Source: Gammaproteobacteria bacterium (GTDB lineage Bacteria; Pseudomonadota; Gammaproteobacteria; Natronospirales; REEB76). From it: a stretch of DNA of 9,806 nt. Positions 1 to 7,260 of the stretch are shown piece after piece. Both the position numbers and the translations under genes were made by a program. Within the stretch, counting starts at the first letter, position 1. Each line of letters opens with the position of its first letter. Where the stretch lies: contig DAHVFI010000258.1 of the NCBI GenBank assembly GCA_027317045.1, positions 1 through 9,806 on the forward strand, in the 5' to 3' direction. The notes below the pieces were generated by a model. It saw only the letters and a list, made by a program, of their open reading frames with translations, did no database searches and was not told the origin of the DNA.

Positions 1-28
1 GTAGTACAGTGAATGCAGTCGCGACAGC

Positions 29-32
29 GAGG
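29..32 (+). promoter_or_regulatory. Ribosome binding site of the HU-like gene
   Basis: A GAGG core lies 8 bases before a TTG codon at 41. No ATG or GTG is available at the family's normal N-terminus, and translation from this TTG gives the usual HU opening (M-x-K-x-D-I-V). The site therefore supports the TTG start. Confidence 0.55.
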
Positions 33-40
33 TTACCCCA

Positions 41-322
41 TTGATTAAGCAGGACATCGTCCATCACGTCATCGAGCGCACCGGCCTCCCGCGCACCAAG
101 GCGGAAGCCGCCGTGGATACCGTCTTCGAGGGCCTCAAGCAGGCTCTGGCTGCCGGCGAGCGCATCGAACTGCGCGGATTCGGCGTCTTCAGTGTCCGCG
201 CCCGCAAAACCGGCATCAGCGCGGCTGCAACCGGCGCCCAACCTGAACGCCACGCCGACATTGCGGGACATCAGCGGGTTCGCATCGGCGGGCGCACCGC
301 ATCTGGCTTTGCAATTCATTGA
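41..322 (+). CDS. HU/IHF-family DNA-binding protein, N-terminal part only (beta-arm region lost)
   Basis: HU/IHF proteins are small histone-like dimers that bend DNA. Residues 1-57 fit the family well: the opening MIKQDIV, the helical dimerisation part (about 3-40), then the conserved strand IELRGFGVFSVR (42-53) and RKTGI (55-59). In relatives this is followed by a G-R-N-P-x-T-G stretch, the DNA-intercalating beta-arm proline, and an F-K-P-G-K-like C-terminus. Here residues 60-93 (SAAATGAQPERH and onward) look like none of these, and no other frame restores them. The same DNA reads sensibly in the +1 frame as the start of the TPR protein. I infer a truncated or chimeric gene that would give a protein unable to grip DNA normally. 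The frame ends at a TGA at 320-322. The N-terminal family assignment is firm; whether the product is functional is doubtful. Confidence 0.65.
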   Translation: MIKQDIVHHVIERTGLPRTKAEAAVDTVFEGLKQALAAGERIELRGFGVFSVRARKTGISAAATGAQPERHADIAGHQRVRIGGRTASGFAIH

Positions 323-1955
323 CCGCGACCAGCCGGACTTCGCTCAGGACGCGGTGGGTTGGATGACTTGGGAGCGTGAGCGCATCTATCTCTACCAATC
401 CACCGGAAACTGGCAGGCCGTTATCGCGCGTGCGCAGCATTTGCCGGCAGCAATCGGGACGGATTTCCGCCAATGGGGGGCCATGCAGGCGGCCGCGTCC
501 TGGCTGCAACTCGGCAAAGGCCATGAAGCCCGAGAAATTCTGCGTAGACTCATCTGGAGTACACGGTCTCCCCCCGATGATCAGACCTTGAGCCAACTGC
601 GGCAGTTGGTATTGCGCAGCTATCTTACGGACCAGCGTCTCGACGATGCCCAGACGGCGGTGATCCGTTACCGCCAGGACTACCCCCAGGACACGGGCAA
701 TTGGCCGCTGCTGGAAGCACGCTTGTTCCTGCGTACCCGACAACCGCAGGCGGCATTGGATGTGCTGCAAGGCAGCAAAGGCACGGACGCCGACATGTTG
801 AGGTTGTTTGCCCTGTTGCGCACGGGCGCGAGCCCGCCGGCCGAAGTCATGCAAAAGGCCGACTCTATCGGCAGCAACAGTAAACTCCCGGTAGCGCAGC
901 GCACGCATGCCTGGTTCATCGCCGCCGAGGCCGCCGAGTCGCTCAACAATCCGGTGGCACGTATCCAGGCATTGCAGAATGGTCTGGGACTGCAACCAGG
1001 GCTCCTGGACCAAGATCCGGTGTTCGCAATTACGCCCGACATGCTCTGGGATGCGTATGTGAGTTACGGCGAGGATTTGGGCAATCAGTTGCAACTGGTT
1101 GTAGGCGACGATCAGGCTTGGTATCTGGCCGCATCCAATCGCTATGACTCCAGCCCGGTACGCGCCTGCGCCCTGTTCAGCGTGGTAGCCTTCAACGCAC
1201 CCACTATCCAGCAGCAGGGCGTTGCTCATTGGCAATTCGCCAGCCTCATCCAGAAACAAAAATACGGCGCAGTTGTGCTGCGGCATCTGTATCTGGATTC
1301 CAAGCGCTTCAAGACGGTAAGCACTATTCCAGCGGATGTGCGCTACATTCTGGTCAATGACGTGCTGGCAATTCCCGATATCCCTTTGGCTTCCAAGCTT
1401 ATGCAAGGCCTGGATCAGCCGCCGCCGGACACCGATCCGCTGGCTTGGCAATTGCAGCGCGCGCGGGTGTTCATTTTGGGCGGCCAACCGGATGCGGGCA
1501 TCCAGGCACTCAAGACTCTATTCGCCGGCGGTGCGCCGGTGGATCCCGGCGAGGTGTTGCCGGTGCTGTTTGATTTGCAGACCATCGGCCGTAACCGGGA
1601 TGCGATTCCGTTCTTCGAGGCGCTGTTGCAGCCGAATCTGACCTCGGATCAGCAGCGCCAACTGCTGTTCTGGATCGCGGACTCCTATAAAGCCCTGGAG
1701 GATTACCCCCAGGCGGCGGAGCTGTATTTGCGTTCTGCAACCCTGGTGGACCCTTACTCCATGGATCAATGGGCCAAAAGTGCGCGTTATCAGGCGGCGC
1801 AGATGCTTGCCAAGGCGGGGTATATCGAAGACGCGCGTAACCTCTATCAAGGGTTGTTGAACGCCACCAGCGATCCCTCGCAACAGGCATTGTTGCGGCA
1901 CGCTATGCAACAACTCATGCTGATGCCCCAGGCCAAGCCGACTCCTAAGCCGTAA
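192..1955 (+). CDS. Tetratricopeptide-repeat protein, probably exported and probably missing its true 5' end
   Basis: This is a 587-residue helical-repeat protein. TPR-like helix pairs with the typical W/L-G-Y-A-P pattern are visible at about 90-125, 488-520 (LLFWIADSYKALEDYPQAAE) and 528-562 (AAQMLAKAGYIEDARNLYQG), with weaker repeats between. TPR arrays serve as protein-protein scaffolds; no enzymatic motif is seen and no specific function can be given. GTG at 192 is the first possible start after a stop at 42-44 and lacks a convincing Shine-Dalgarno. TTG 261 and ATG 363 are alternatives. The N-terminus (Ala/Pro-rich, about residues 2-22) resembles the mature start of an exported protein, yet there is no signal peptide, and the first 131 bases overlap the HU-like frame. 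This suggests the original start and signal sequence were replaced at the joint. The PLP decarboxylase follows after 24 bases, so co-transcription is likely. Confidence 0.8.
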   Translation: MSAPAKPASARLQPAPNLNATPTLRDISGFASAGAPHLALQFIDRDQPDFAQDAVGWMTWERERIYLYQSTGNWQAVIARAQHLPAAIGTDFRQWGAMQAAASWLQLGKGHEAREILRRLIWSTRSPPDDQTLSQLRQLVLRSYLTDQRLDDAQTAVIRYRQDYPQDTGNWPLLEARLFLRTRQPQAALDVLQGSKGTDADMLRLFALLRTGASPPAEVMQKADSIGSNSKLPVAQRTHAWFIAAEAAESLNNPVARIQALQNGLGLQPGLLDQDPVFAITPDMLWDAYVSYGEDLGNQLQLVVGDDQAWYLAASNRYDSSPVRACALFSVVAFNAPTIQQQGVAHWQFASLIQKQKYGAVVLRHLYLDSKRFKTVSTIPADVRYILVNDVLAIPDIPLASKLMQGLDQPPPDTDPLAWQLQRARVFILGGQPDAGIQALKTLFAGGAPVDPGEVLPVLFDLQTIGRNRDAIPFFEALLQPNLTSDQQRQLLFWIADSYKALEDYPQAAELYLRSATLVDPYSMDQWAKSARYQAAQMLAKAGYIEDARNLYQGLLNATSDPSQQALLRHAMQQLMLMPQAKPTPKP

Positions 1956-1979
1956 TGGCGATAACCCGCGTATATCTCC

Positions 1980-3335
1980 ATGTTTGAACCAAACACCCTG
2001 CGATATCTTGATGAAGCCCTGGTTATTCTGGATCAGGGTTTTCAGGGGTTGCCGGAATTCACGCCCGCAACGCAGCCGGAGCCTCTGCGTGCAGTATTGC
2101 GAGAAATCGCGCAGCGTATGCAGGACAATTTTCCGTATCCCCATCCACTGTACGCCGGTCAGATGCTGAAACCGCCACATCCGGTGGCACGGCTTGCCTA
2201 TATGCTGGCGCTCTACATCAATCCCAATAACCATGCCTTGGACGGCGGCCGCGCCAGCTCCGCCATGGAGAAAGAAGCGGTCGCTAATATTGCGCACATG
2301 TTCGGCTATACAACCCATCTTGGCCATCTGTGCACCAGCGGCACCATCGCCAACCTGGAGGCGCTGTGGGTGGCGCGACAGGCGCGTGCGCAAGGCTTGG
2401 TGCTGGCCTCGGAGCAAGCGCATTACACCCACGCACGCATGTGCGAAGTATTGCAGCTACCGTTCAAGAGCGTCGCGGTGGACGCGGCTGGGTGTATGGA
2501 CATGAACGCGCTTGAGGATGCTCTTAAACATGAATCAGCCGGCACCGTGGTGGCGACGCTCGGTACCACTGCCCTGGGTGCCGTGGATCCGTTGCATGAG
2601 ATTATGCAATTGCGCGAGCGTTACGGATTTCGCGTGCACGTGGACGCGGCCTATGGCGGCTATTTCACCCTGGCCGACAATCTGGATGGCAGAACACACG
2701 CCGCCTTTGAAGCCATGGCGCGGGCGGATTCCATCGTGGTGGATCCCCACAAACACGGTTTGCAGCCCTATGGTTGCGGTTGCGTGCTGTTGAGGAATCC
2801 GTCAGAAGGCCGCTTTTACAAACACGAATCCCCCTATACCTATTTCACCTCGGCAGAGTTGCATCTTGGCGAGATCAGCCTGGAATGTTCCCGCCCGGGA
2901 GCGGCGGCGGTAGCCTTGTGGGCCACCCAGCAATTGTTGCCGATGGTGCCAGGCGGTGAATTCGCGCGGGGTCTTGAGGCCTCGCGCCGGACGGCACTGG
3001 CGTTGCACCGGCATTTGGCAAACAGCGCGCGCTATCTTGCCGGGCCTGCGCCGGAGCTGGATATCGTTGTTTGGACAATGGCGGCGCCGGGCAGGCAGGC
3101 CGCCAGCCGGCGCGCTCAAGCGGTATTTGATGGAGCTGCCCAGCGGCAACTGCATCTGGCGCTGTTGCGCGTGCCGAACCAACTGGCCGCCGCCTGGTGG
3201 CCGCGGCTGGCACGCGATGCGGAAACCGTTACCGCCTTACGTTCATGCCTGATGAAACCGGAGCACGCGGAGTGGCTGCCGCGCATCATCGAGCGGTTGG
3301 ATAATACTGCCGCCCGCGAGCCGCTGAGCGCATAA
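1980..3335 (+). CDS. Group II PLP-dependent decarboxylase, substrate unknown
   Basis: The 451-residue protein is a fold-type I pyridoxal-phosphate enzyme of the aromatic/acidic amino-acid decarboxylase group (glutamate, tyrosine, diaminobutyrate and related decarboxylases). Visible cofactor residues are: the phosphate-binding stretch CTSGTIAN (118-125); His148 in SEQAHYTHARM, at the position that normally stacks on the PLP ring; Asp222 in HVDAAYGGYF, the partner of the pyridine nitrogen; and Lys258 in VDPHKHGLQPYGCGC, the expected Schiff-base lysine. All essentials are present, so the enzyme should be active. The N-terminal third (NFPYPHPLYAGQM, INPNNHALDGGR) differs from the GadB or DDC forms I recognise, so I do not name a substrate; a lyase or aminotransferase-like role is less likely. 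ATG at 1980 has only a weak ribosome site. It follows the TPR gene by 24 bases, suggesting translation from the same transcript. Confidence 0.88.
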   Translation: MFEPNTLRYLDEALVILDQGFQGLPEFTPATQPEPLRAVLREIAQRMQDNFPYPHPLYAGQMLKPPHPVARLAYMLALYINPNNHALDGGRASSAMEKEAVANIAHMFGYTTHLGHLCTSGTIANLEALWVARQARAQGLVLASEQAHYTHARMCEVLQLPFKSVAVDAAGCMDMNALEDALKHESAGTVVATLGTTALGAVDPLHEIMQLRERYGFRVHVDAAYGGYFTLADNLDGRTHAAFEAMARADSIVVDPHKHGLQPYGCGCVLLRNPSEGRFYKHESPYTYFTSAELHLGEISLECSRPGAAAVALWATQQLLPMVPGGEFARGLEASRRTALALHRHLANSARYLAGPAPELDIVVWTMAAPGRQAASRRAQAVFDGAAQRQLHLALLRVPNQLAAAWWPRLARDAETVTALRSCLMKPEHAEWLPRIIERLDNTAAREPLSA

Positions 3336-3398
3336 TAAAGTACGCGGCCACGCATCAACTTAACCACAAATTCATCTCTTTTAAATCCGGAAGCCCTC

Positions 3399-5270
3399 AT
3401 GAGCGATAAGAACTTCTTGGTGCAAATTTTCGGCGGTACCTGGCACCTGTGGGATTTTCTCTGCCGGCTGGTGATAGACCTGGTCATCACTTTTATCGTC
3501 ATCGCTATCCTGGTGGCGGTGTTCGGTTCACACAGACCTGCGGTGCCCACGTCCGCAGCACTGGTGGTGGACCCGCAGGGCAGTCTGGTGGAACAGTATT
3601 CCGGCGATCCCGCGCAGCGCGCCATTGCCAGGTTGCTGGGGCAGAAACAGCGCCCACAGACGCGACTGCGCGATGTGGTTGCGGCTATCGAGCATGCCAA
3701 GAATGATCATCGTATCAAGGCGCTGGTATTGGAAACCGATGAGATGGGTGGCGGCGGTTTCCTTGGCGGTGCCGCCTTGAGTGATCTGCAGGATATCGGC
3801 CGCGCCATCCGGGATTTCAAGAAGACCGGCAAACCGGTGTTCGCGCTGGGGGATTCCTATAACCAAAGCCAGTATTACCTGGCCTCCATGGCCAACACGG
3901 TATTCATTCACCCCCAGGGTCAGGTGTTCTTGCACGGTTACGGCATCTATCAGCCGTACTTCAAGGATGCGCTCGACAAGCTGGGGGTGGAAGTCAACAT
4001 TTTCCGCGTGGGTAAATACAAGTCCGCGGTGGAACCGCTCATGCTGAACGGCATGTCGCCGGATGCCCGCAGCGACTGGGGCGGGGTTGTGAATCAGCTC
4101 TGGAATGCCTATCAGCAGGACGTGACCAAGGCCCGCGGCCTTAAATCGGATGCGCTCAGCAACTATATAAACAACACCGACACGGAGCTGGCGGCGGTAG
4201 GCGGCGACAGTGCCGCCCTGGCCCTGAAAACCGGGTTGGTGGATAAAATTGACAGCGAAGATCAGATGGCGGCGGCGGTGACCAAGGTGGTGGGTGAAGC
4301 CAATCACACCTTCCGCCAGATTGATTTCCGTAATTATCTGCAAGCCGTGACTGAGGGAGTGCAACGTGCGGCCGGCAATGCGGTGGGAGTCATCGTGGCC
4401 GCAGGCGACATTATGCCGGGCGATCAGCCGGCGGGCAGCATCGGCGGTGATTCCACGTCCGAGCTGATCCGCAAGGCGCGCTACGACAATTCCATCAAAG
4501 CCGTGGTGCTGCGTGTGGATAGCCCCGGTGGCAGCGCCTTCGCCTCCGATCTCATCCTGCGCCAGATCGAACTCACCAAGGAGGCCGGCAAGCCGGTGAT
4601 TGTCTCCATGGGTTCCGTGGCTGCGTCCGGTGGCTACTGGATTTCCATGGCCGGTGATGAAATCTACGCCAACCCCACGACGCTCACCGGTTCTATCGGT
4701 ATCTTTGGCCTGTTCCCGACCTTCCAGAAGACCCTCGCCAAGATCGGCGTGCATTCCGACGGTGTCGGCACCACGCCTCTGAGTGATGCTTTCGACGTTA
4801 CCCGTCCGATGTCAGTACTCATGCAAAAGGCCTTCCAGCTCGACATTGACAACGGCTACCAGGAATTCATTACCAGGGTGGCACACAACCGGCACATGAG
4901 CGTTGCCGAGGTCAACAGCATCGGCCAGGGCCGTGTCTGGACCGGCGAGGATGCCAAGCGTCTCGGTCTGGTGGATAAGTTCGGCAATCTGCAGGACGCC
5001 GTGGCGGCGGCCGCCAAGCTCGCCAAGCTCGGATCACATTACTCGGTGCGCTATATCGAGCGGCCCCTGAACCTGACGGATCGGCTGCTCATCGCCATGG
5101 CCAACGACAGCGACGCCAGTCTGAATCCAAATCTGGATTTCAGTCTGCTGCCGACGCCGGACTTCAGCGGCACACCTTGGTACGGAGAAATGCTGCGTCT
5201 GGCGAACAGTTTCAAGGTGTTCAGCGACCCACGCGGCATATACGCCTATTGCTTTTGCAAACCCCAATAA
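3399..5270 (+). CDS. sppA: Signal peptide peptidase SppA, 67-kDa type
   Basis: SppA is an inner-membrane serine protease that degrades signal peptides left after protein export. The 623-residue length matches the long, duplicated E. coli-type enzyme. One N-terminal membrane span is visible (about 24-43, LVIDLVITFIVIAILVAVFG), with the protease domains on the periplasmic side. The catalytic dyad is split between the two halves: Lys208 in VGKYKSAVEP (E. coli Lys209) and Ser410 in GSVAASGGYWIS (E. coli Ser409). Other shared blocks are VLRVDSPGGSAFAS, TLTGSIGIFG, GRVWTGEDAKRLGLVD and the C-terminal FSDPRGIYAYCFC. ATG 3399 has GGAAG five bases upstream. The 63-base gap after the decarboxylase could carry its own promoter, but only weak boxes are seen. 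msrC follows after 24 bases. Identification is very secure. Confidence 0.97.
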   Translation: MSDKNFLVQIFGGTWHLWDFLCRLVIDLVITFIVIAILVAVFGSHRPAVPTSAALVVDPQGSLVEQYSGDPAQRAIARLLGQKQRPQTRLRDVVAAIEHAKNDHRIKALVLETDEMGGGGFLGGAALSDLQDIGRAIRDFKKTGKPVFALGDSYNQSQYYLASMANTVFIHPQGQVFLHGYGIYQPYFKDALDKLGVEVNIFRVGKYKSAVEPLMLNGMSPDARSDWGGVVNQLWNAYQQDVTKARGLKSDALSNYINNTDTELAAVGGDSAALALKTGLVDKIDSEDQMAAAVTKVVGEANHTFRQIDFRNYLQAVTEGVQRAAGNAVGVIVAAGDIMPGDQPAGSIGGDSTSELIRKARYDNSIKAVVLRVDSPGGSAFASDLILRQIELTKEAGKPVIVSMGSVAASGGYWISMAGDEIYANPTTLTGSIGIFGLFPTFQKTLAKIGVHSDGVGTTPLSDAFDVTRPMSVLMQKAFQLDIDNGYQEFITRVAHNRHMSVAEVNSIGQGRVWTGEDAKRLGLVDKFGNLQDAVAAAAKLAKLGSHYSVRYIERPLNLTDRLLIAMANDSDASLNPNLDFSLLPTPDFSGTPWYGEMLRLANSFKVFSDPRGIYAYCFCKPQ

Positions 5271-5294
5271 ACCGAAACTTGTGGATGCTCACGC

Positions 5295-5780
5295 ATGTTT
5301 GAATTGCAGACAACCCGGGCAGAAAGCAAGAGCGCGTTATATCAGGAACTGAGCGCGCAAGCCCGCAGTCTGCTGCATGCCGAGCACGACCTCATCGCCA
5401 ATGCCGCCAATCTCTCCGCCTTGCTGTACCACAGCTTGCCGGACGTGAACTGGGTCGGGTTCTATTTCCTCAAGGACGGCGAGCTGGTGGTAGGGCCGTT
5501 CCAGGGCAAGCCCGCCTGTGTGCGCATCGCCCTGGGCAAAGGCGTATGCGGCACGGCGGCGTTGAAGCGCGAATCCATCGTGGTACCGGATGTGAACCAA
5601 TTTCCCGGTCACATCTTCTGCGATGCGGCGTCCCTGTCGGAAGTAGTGGTGCCGTTAATCAGGAATGGTGAATTGTTGGGCGTGCTGGATATTGACAGCC
5701 CCAAGCTGGCGCGCTTCGACGAGGAAGATCGGATCAGTTTGGAGAGAATAACGGCGGTTTTTCTGGAAACACTGCGCTAG
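5295..5780 (+). CDS. msrC: Free methionine-(R)-sulfoxide reductase (GAF domain)
   Basis: This cytoplasmic enzyme reduces free L-methionine-(R)-sulfoxide to methionine using cysteine/disulfide chemistry recycled by thioredoxin. The whole 161-residue protein is one GAF domain, close to the E. coli YebR/MsrC length. The three family cysteines are all present: Cys75 (GKPACVRIALG), Cys85 (GKGVCGTAA) and Cys109 (GHIFCDAAS). Their spacing of 10 and 24 is identical to E. coli Cys84, Cys94 and Cys118. Ligand-pocket blocks VNWVGFYF, SEVVVPLI and LGVLDIDSP are also intact, so this is the reductase and not a cyclic-nucleotide GAF sensor. The start at 5295 has a poor ribosome site. The gene lies 24 bases after sppA and may be read from its transcript. 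It converges on psd with one base between the stop codons. Confidence 0.95.
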   Translation: MFELQTTRAESKSALYQELSAQARSLLHAEHDLIANAANLSALLYHSLPDVNWVGFYFLKDGELVVGPFQGKPACVRIALGKGVCGTAALKRESIVVPDVNQFPGHIFCDAASLSEVVVPLIRNGELLGVLDIDSPKLARFDEEDRISLERITAVFLETLR

Positions 5781-5808
5781 GTCAAATCAAACTGCCGATG
5801 GCTTGACC
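5780..5808. other. Inverted repeat at the msrC/psd convergence
   Basis: Arms GGTCAA (5780-5785) and TTGACC (5803-5808) pair perfectly around a 17-base centre. The centre holds a second small hairpin, GCC-GAT-GGC (5794-5802). The element covers the end of both convergent genes, and the psd stop codon lies in the left arm. No T-run follows on either strand, so it is not a standard intrinsic terminator, though it could slow transcripts from both sides. Part of it is psd coding sequence and may be chance. Confidence 0.3.
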
Positions 5809-6654
5809 CATGCGCACGATTGCGCTGGTTTCCAGGCGCGCTTCCCAACGGATACGCCGCTGGCTGAAGAGCAGAATCACCGTCGAGCCCAGGTTGAAGC
5901 GCCCCAATTCCGCGCCTTTTTTCAATGTCACTTCATTGTCCTGGTACTTCCAGGCGCGCGCCTGGTTACGGCGCGGCGGTGTGATTTCGCCGGCCCACAC
6001 GGTTTCGATGCTGCCGACGTTAAGCGCTCCGACCATTACCACACCCATGGGGCCGGCAGCCGTGTCGAAGATCGCAGCCACGCGTTCATTGCGCGCGAAC
6101 AGGTTAGGCACAGTGCGGGTCGTAGGCGGATTGACACTGAACAGGCGGCCGGGCACATACAGCATGTGCCGCAAGCTGCCGTCCAGCGGCATATGGATGC
6201 GGTGGTAATCCCGGGGCGATAGGTACAGCGTTGCGAATTCTCCGCTGGCGAATGTATTCGCCAGTCTCGCATTGCCTGCCAGCAATTCCAGCACGCTAAA
6301 GTTTCTGCCCTTGGCTTGGAAAATGCGGCCTTGGCTGATCTCGCCGACCTGGCTTACGCAGCCATCCACCGGGCAGGCAAGGGCTTTTGTTCCGGAGACG
6401 ACCGGGCGCGCGTCATCCCGCAGCGCACGGGTGAAGAAAGCATTGAAGCAGGGATAGGCACGGTCATCCGGCTCTGCCGCCTCATTCATGTCCACGTCGA
6501 AGCGCTGGATAAAACTATGAATAAGCCAATGCTTGACGGCGGGATTCTCCACGCGCGCCAGCCAATGCACCGCGCGTGTGATGGTGTGCTGCGGCAGGGG
6601 GTATTGCAATCCGGCCTTCAGCCAATCCGAGAATGAGGTATTTCCTTCCTGCAT
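5782..6654 (-). CDS. psd: Phosphatidylserine decarboxylase proenzyme
   Basis: The enzyme decarboxylates phosphatidylserine to phosphatidylethanolamine at the inner membrane. It is a self-cleaving, pyruvoyl-dependent protein. The LGST cleavage motif is at residues 255-258 (GRFNLGSTVILLF); cutting between Gly256 and Ser257 yields a large beta chain and a short alpha chain starting with the pyruvoyl group. The other members of the Asp-His-Ser self-cleavage set are visible as Asp97 (PVDGCVSQVG) and the histidines of DYHRIHMP (His151/His154). Further family blocks are LFSVNPPTTR, NLFARNERV and GSIETVWAG. At 290 residues it lacks the acidic C-terminal tail of the E. coli protein (322), which is common in the family. 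ATG 6654 has only a weak purine-rich site upstream. The gene lies 14 bases after the PCu(A)C-like gene, so the two are probably one operon. Confidence 0.97.
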   Translation of the reverse strand: MQEGNTSFSDWLKAGLQYPLPQHTITRAVHWLARVENPAVKHWLIHSFIQRFDVDMNEAAEPDDRAYPCFNAFFTRALRDDARPVVSGTKALACPVDGCVSQVGEISQGRIFQAKGRNFSVLELLAGNARLANTFASGEFATLYLSPRDYHRIHMPLDGSLRHMLYVPGRLFSVNPPTTRTVPNLFARNERVAAIFDTAAGPMGVVMVGALNVGSIETVWAGEITPPRRNQARAWKYQDNEVTLKKGAELGRFNLGSTVILLFSQRRIRWEARLETSAIVRMGQAIGSLI

Positions 6655-6668
6655 GGCGCGATTCTTGT

Positions 6669-7115
6669 TCAGTTCCGGGGTTGGTCATAGCGCACCGGCG
6701 CGATGACGGTGAGTGAAGAATGGTCGGAGAAAGTCAGCGTCAATGTCACCAAATCGCCGTCGAACAGGCGCTTCAGGGGTTTGGTGAACAGCAGTTGATA
6801 GCCGGCTGGCGTGAATACGAAATTCTTGTGGGCAGGAATGGTTAGATTCGCCGCGGGCTGTCCTTTGTCCACGTCCTCAGCCGTCGCGCTACGTTGAATT
6901 ACCACTGAATCGAAATCCGGGCTGACGACGCTGACCAGCGTGAGCATTTGGCTGGAAAGATTCTCCAGAGTTAAATAACCGGCCATGACGCTTTCGCCCT
7001 GCGGTGCTTCACGAATCCATATATGCGTGGCAACCACGGCCGGGCCATCCGCCTGACTGGCGAACGGCAACACCGTAAAGGTCATGGTTAGCAGTATGAA
7101 TAATTTACGCAACAT
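6669..7115 (-). CDS. PCu(A)C-fold (DUF461) periplasmic protein with lost copper ligands
   Basis: The 148-residue protein has a Sec signal peptide (about 1-22, MLRKLFILLTMTFTVLPFAS, then QA|DG) and the PCu(A)C cupredoxin-like domain. Family marks are IWIREAP (32-38), MAGYLTLEN (44-52), SPDFDSVVI (65-73), LTIPA (91-95) and TPAGYQLLF (102-110). Canonical members carry Cu(I) to cytochrome oxidase through a His/Met set (H-M-x10-M-x21-H-x-M). Here the usual first His position is Gln74, the methionine-bearing loop (75-90) contains no His or Met, and the usual H-L-M is Q107-L-L109. It therefore probably does not bind copper in the known way; its role is unknown. I chose ATG 7115, which has GGAGA five bases upstream and exposes the signal peptide, over the in-frame TTG at 7139. 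psd follows 14 bases downstream, so an envelope-related task is possible but unproven. Confidence 0.85.
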   Translation of the reverse strand: MLRKLFILLTMTFTVLPFASQADGPAVVATHIWIREAPQGESVMAGYLTLENLSSQMLTLVSVVSPDFDSVVIQRSATAEDVDKGQPAANLTIPAHKNFVFTPAGYQLLFTKPLKRLFDGDLVTLTLTFSDHSSLTVIAPVRYDQPRN

Positions 7116-7120
7116 CAAGG

Positions 7121-7125
7121 TCTCC
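7121..7125 (-). promoter_or_regulatory. Ribosome binding site fixing the PCu(A)C-like start
   Basis: On the minus strand GGAGA stands 5 bases before ATG 7115. This decides the start in favour of the codon that begins the signal peptide, not the upstream in-frame TTG at 7139. Confidence 0.7.
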
Positions 7126-7241
7126 AGGGTAGCGCACAATAGCGCGGTAATCTGCCGTCATGGGTTCGGGAGTCATGGGAGAAATGTAGGTGAAGGTCTT
7201 TCTGGCCTGGTTGGTGTTTAAGAACCACCTGTCACGGCCGC

Positions 7242-7247
7242 AATATA
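7242..7247 (-). promoter_or_regulatory. Possible -10 box for the PCu(A)C-like/psd operon
   Basis: The minus strand reads TATATT, five of six bases matching the sigma-70 -10 consensus, about 127 bases before the gene start. At 17-base spacing the -35 position would read TGCGCA (7265-7270), which is poor and lies inside the inverted repeat at 7261-7290. If real, this promoter would need an activator or be controlled through that repeat. It is a weak prediction. Confidence 0.28.
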
Positions 7248-7260
7248 AAGCACCCATGAT

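Noticed and set aside
216..1487. Long minus-strand open frame (423 codons) opposite the TPR gene
   Set aside because: Its composition and lack of any domain mark it as a shadow of the plus-strand TPR gene. That frame has clear repeats and continues well beyond it.
3336..3398. Possible sppA promoter (TTAACC and TTTAAA-like boxes)
   Set aside because: Both boxes match poorly and their spacing is short. The gap is also consistent with simple read-through from the decarboxylase gene.
3528..4754. Long minus-strand open frame (408 codons) opposite sppA
   Set aside because: It is a shadow frame of sppA, rich in His, Gly and Arg with no domain. sppA is intact and secure on the plus strand.
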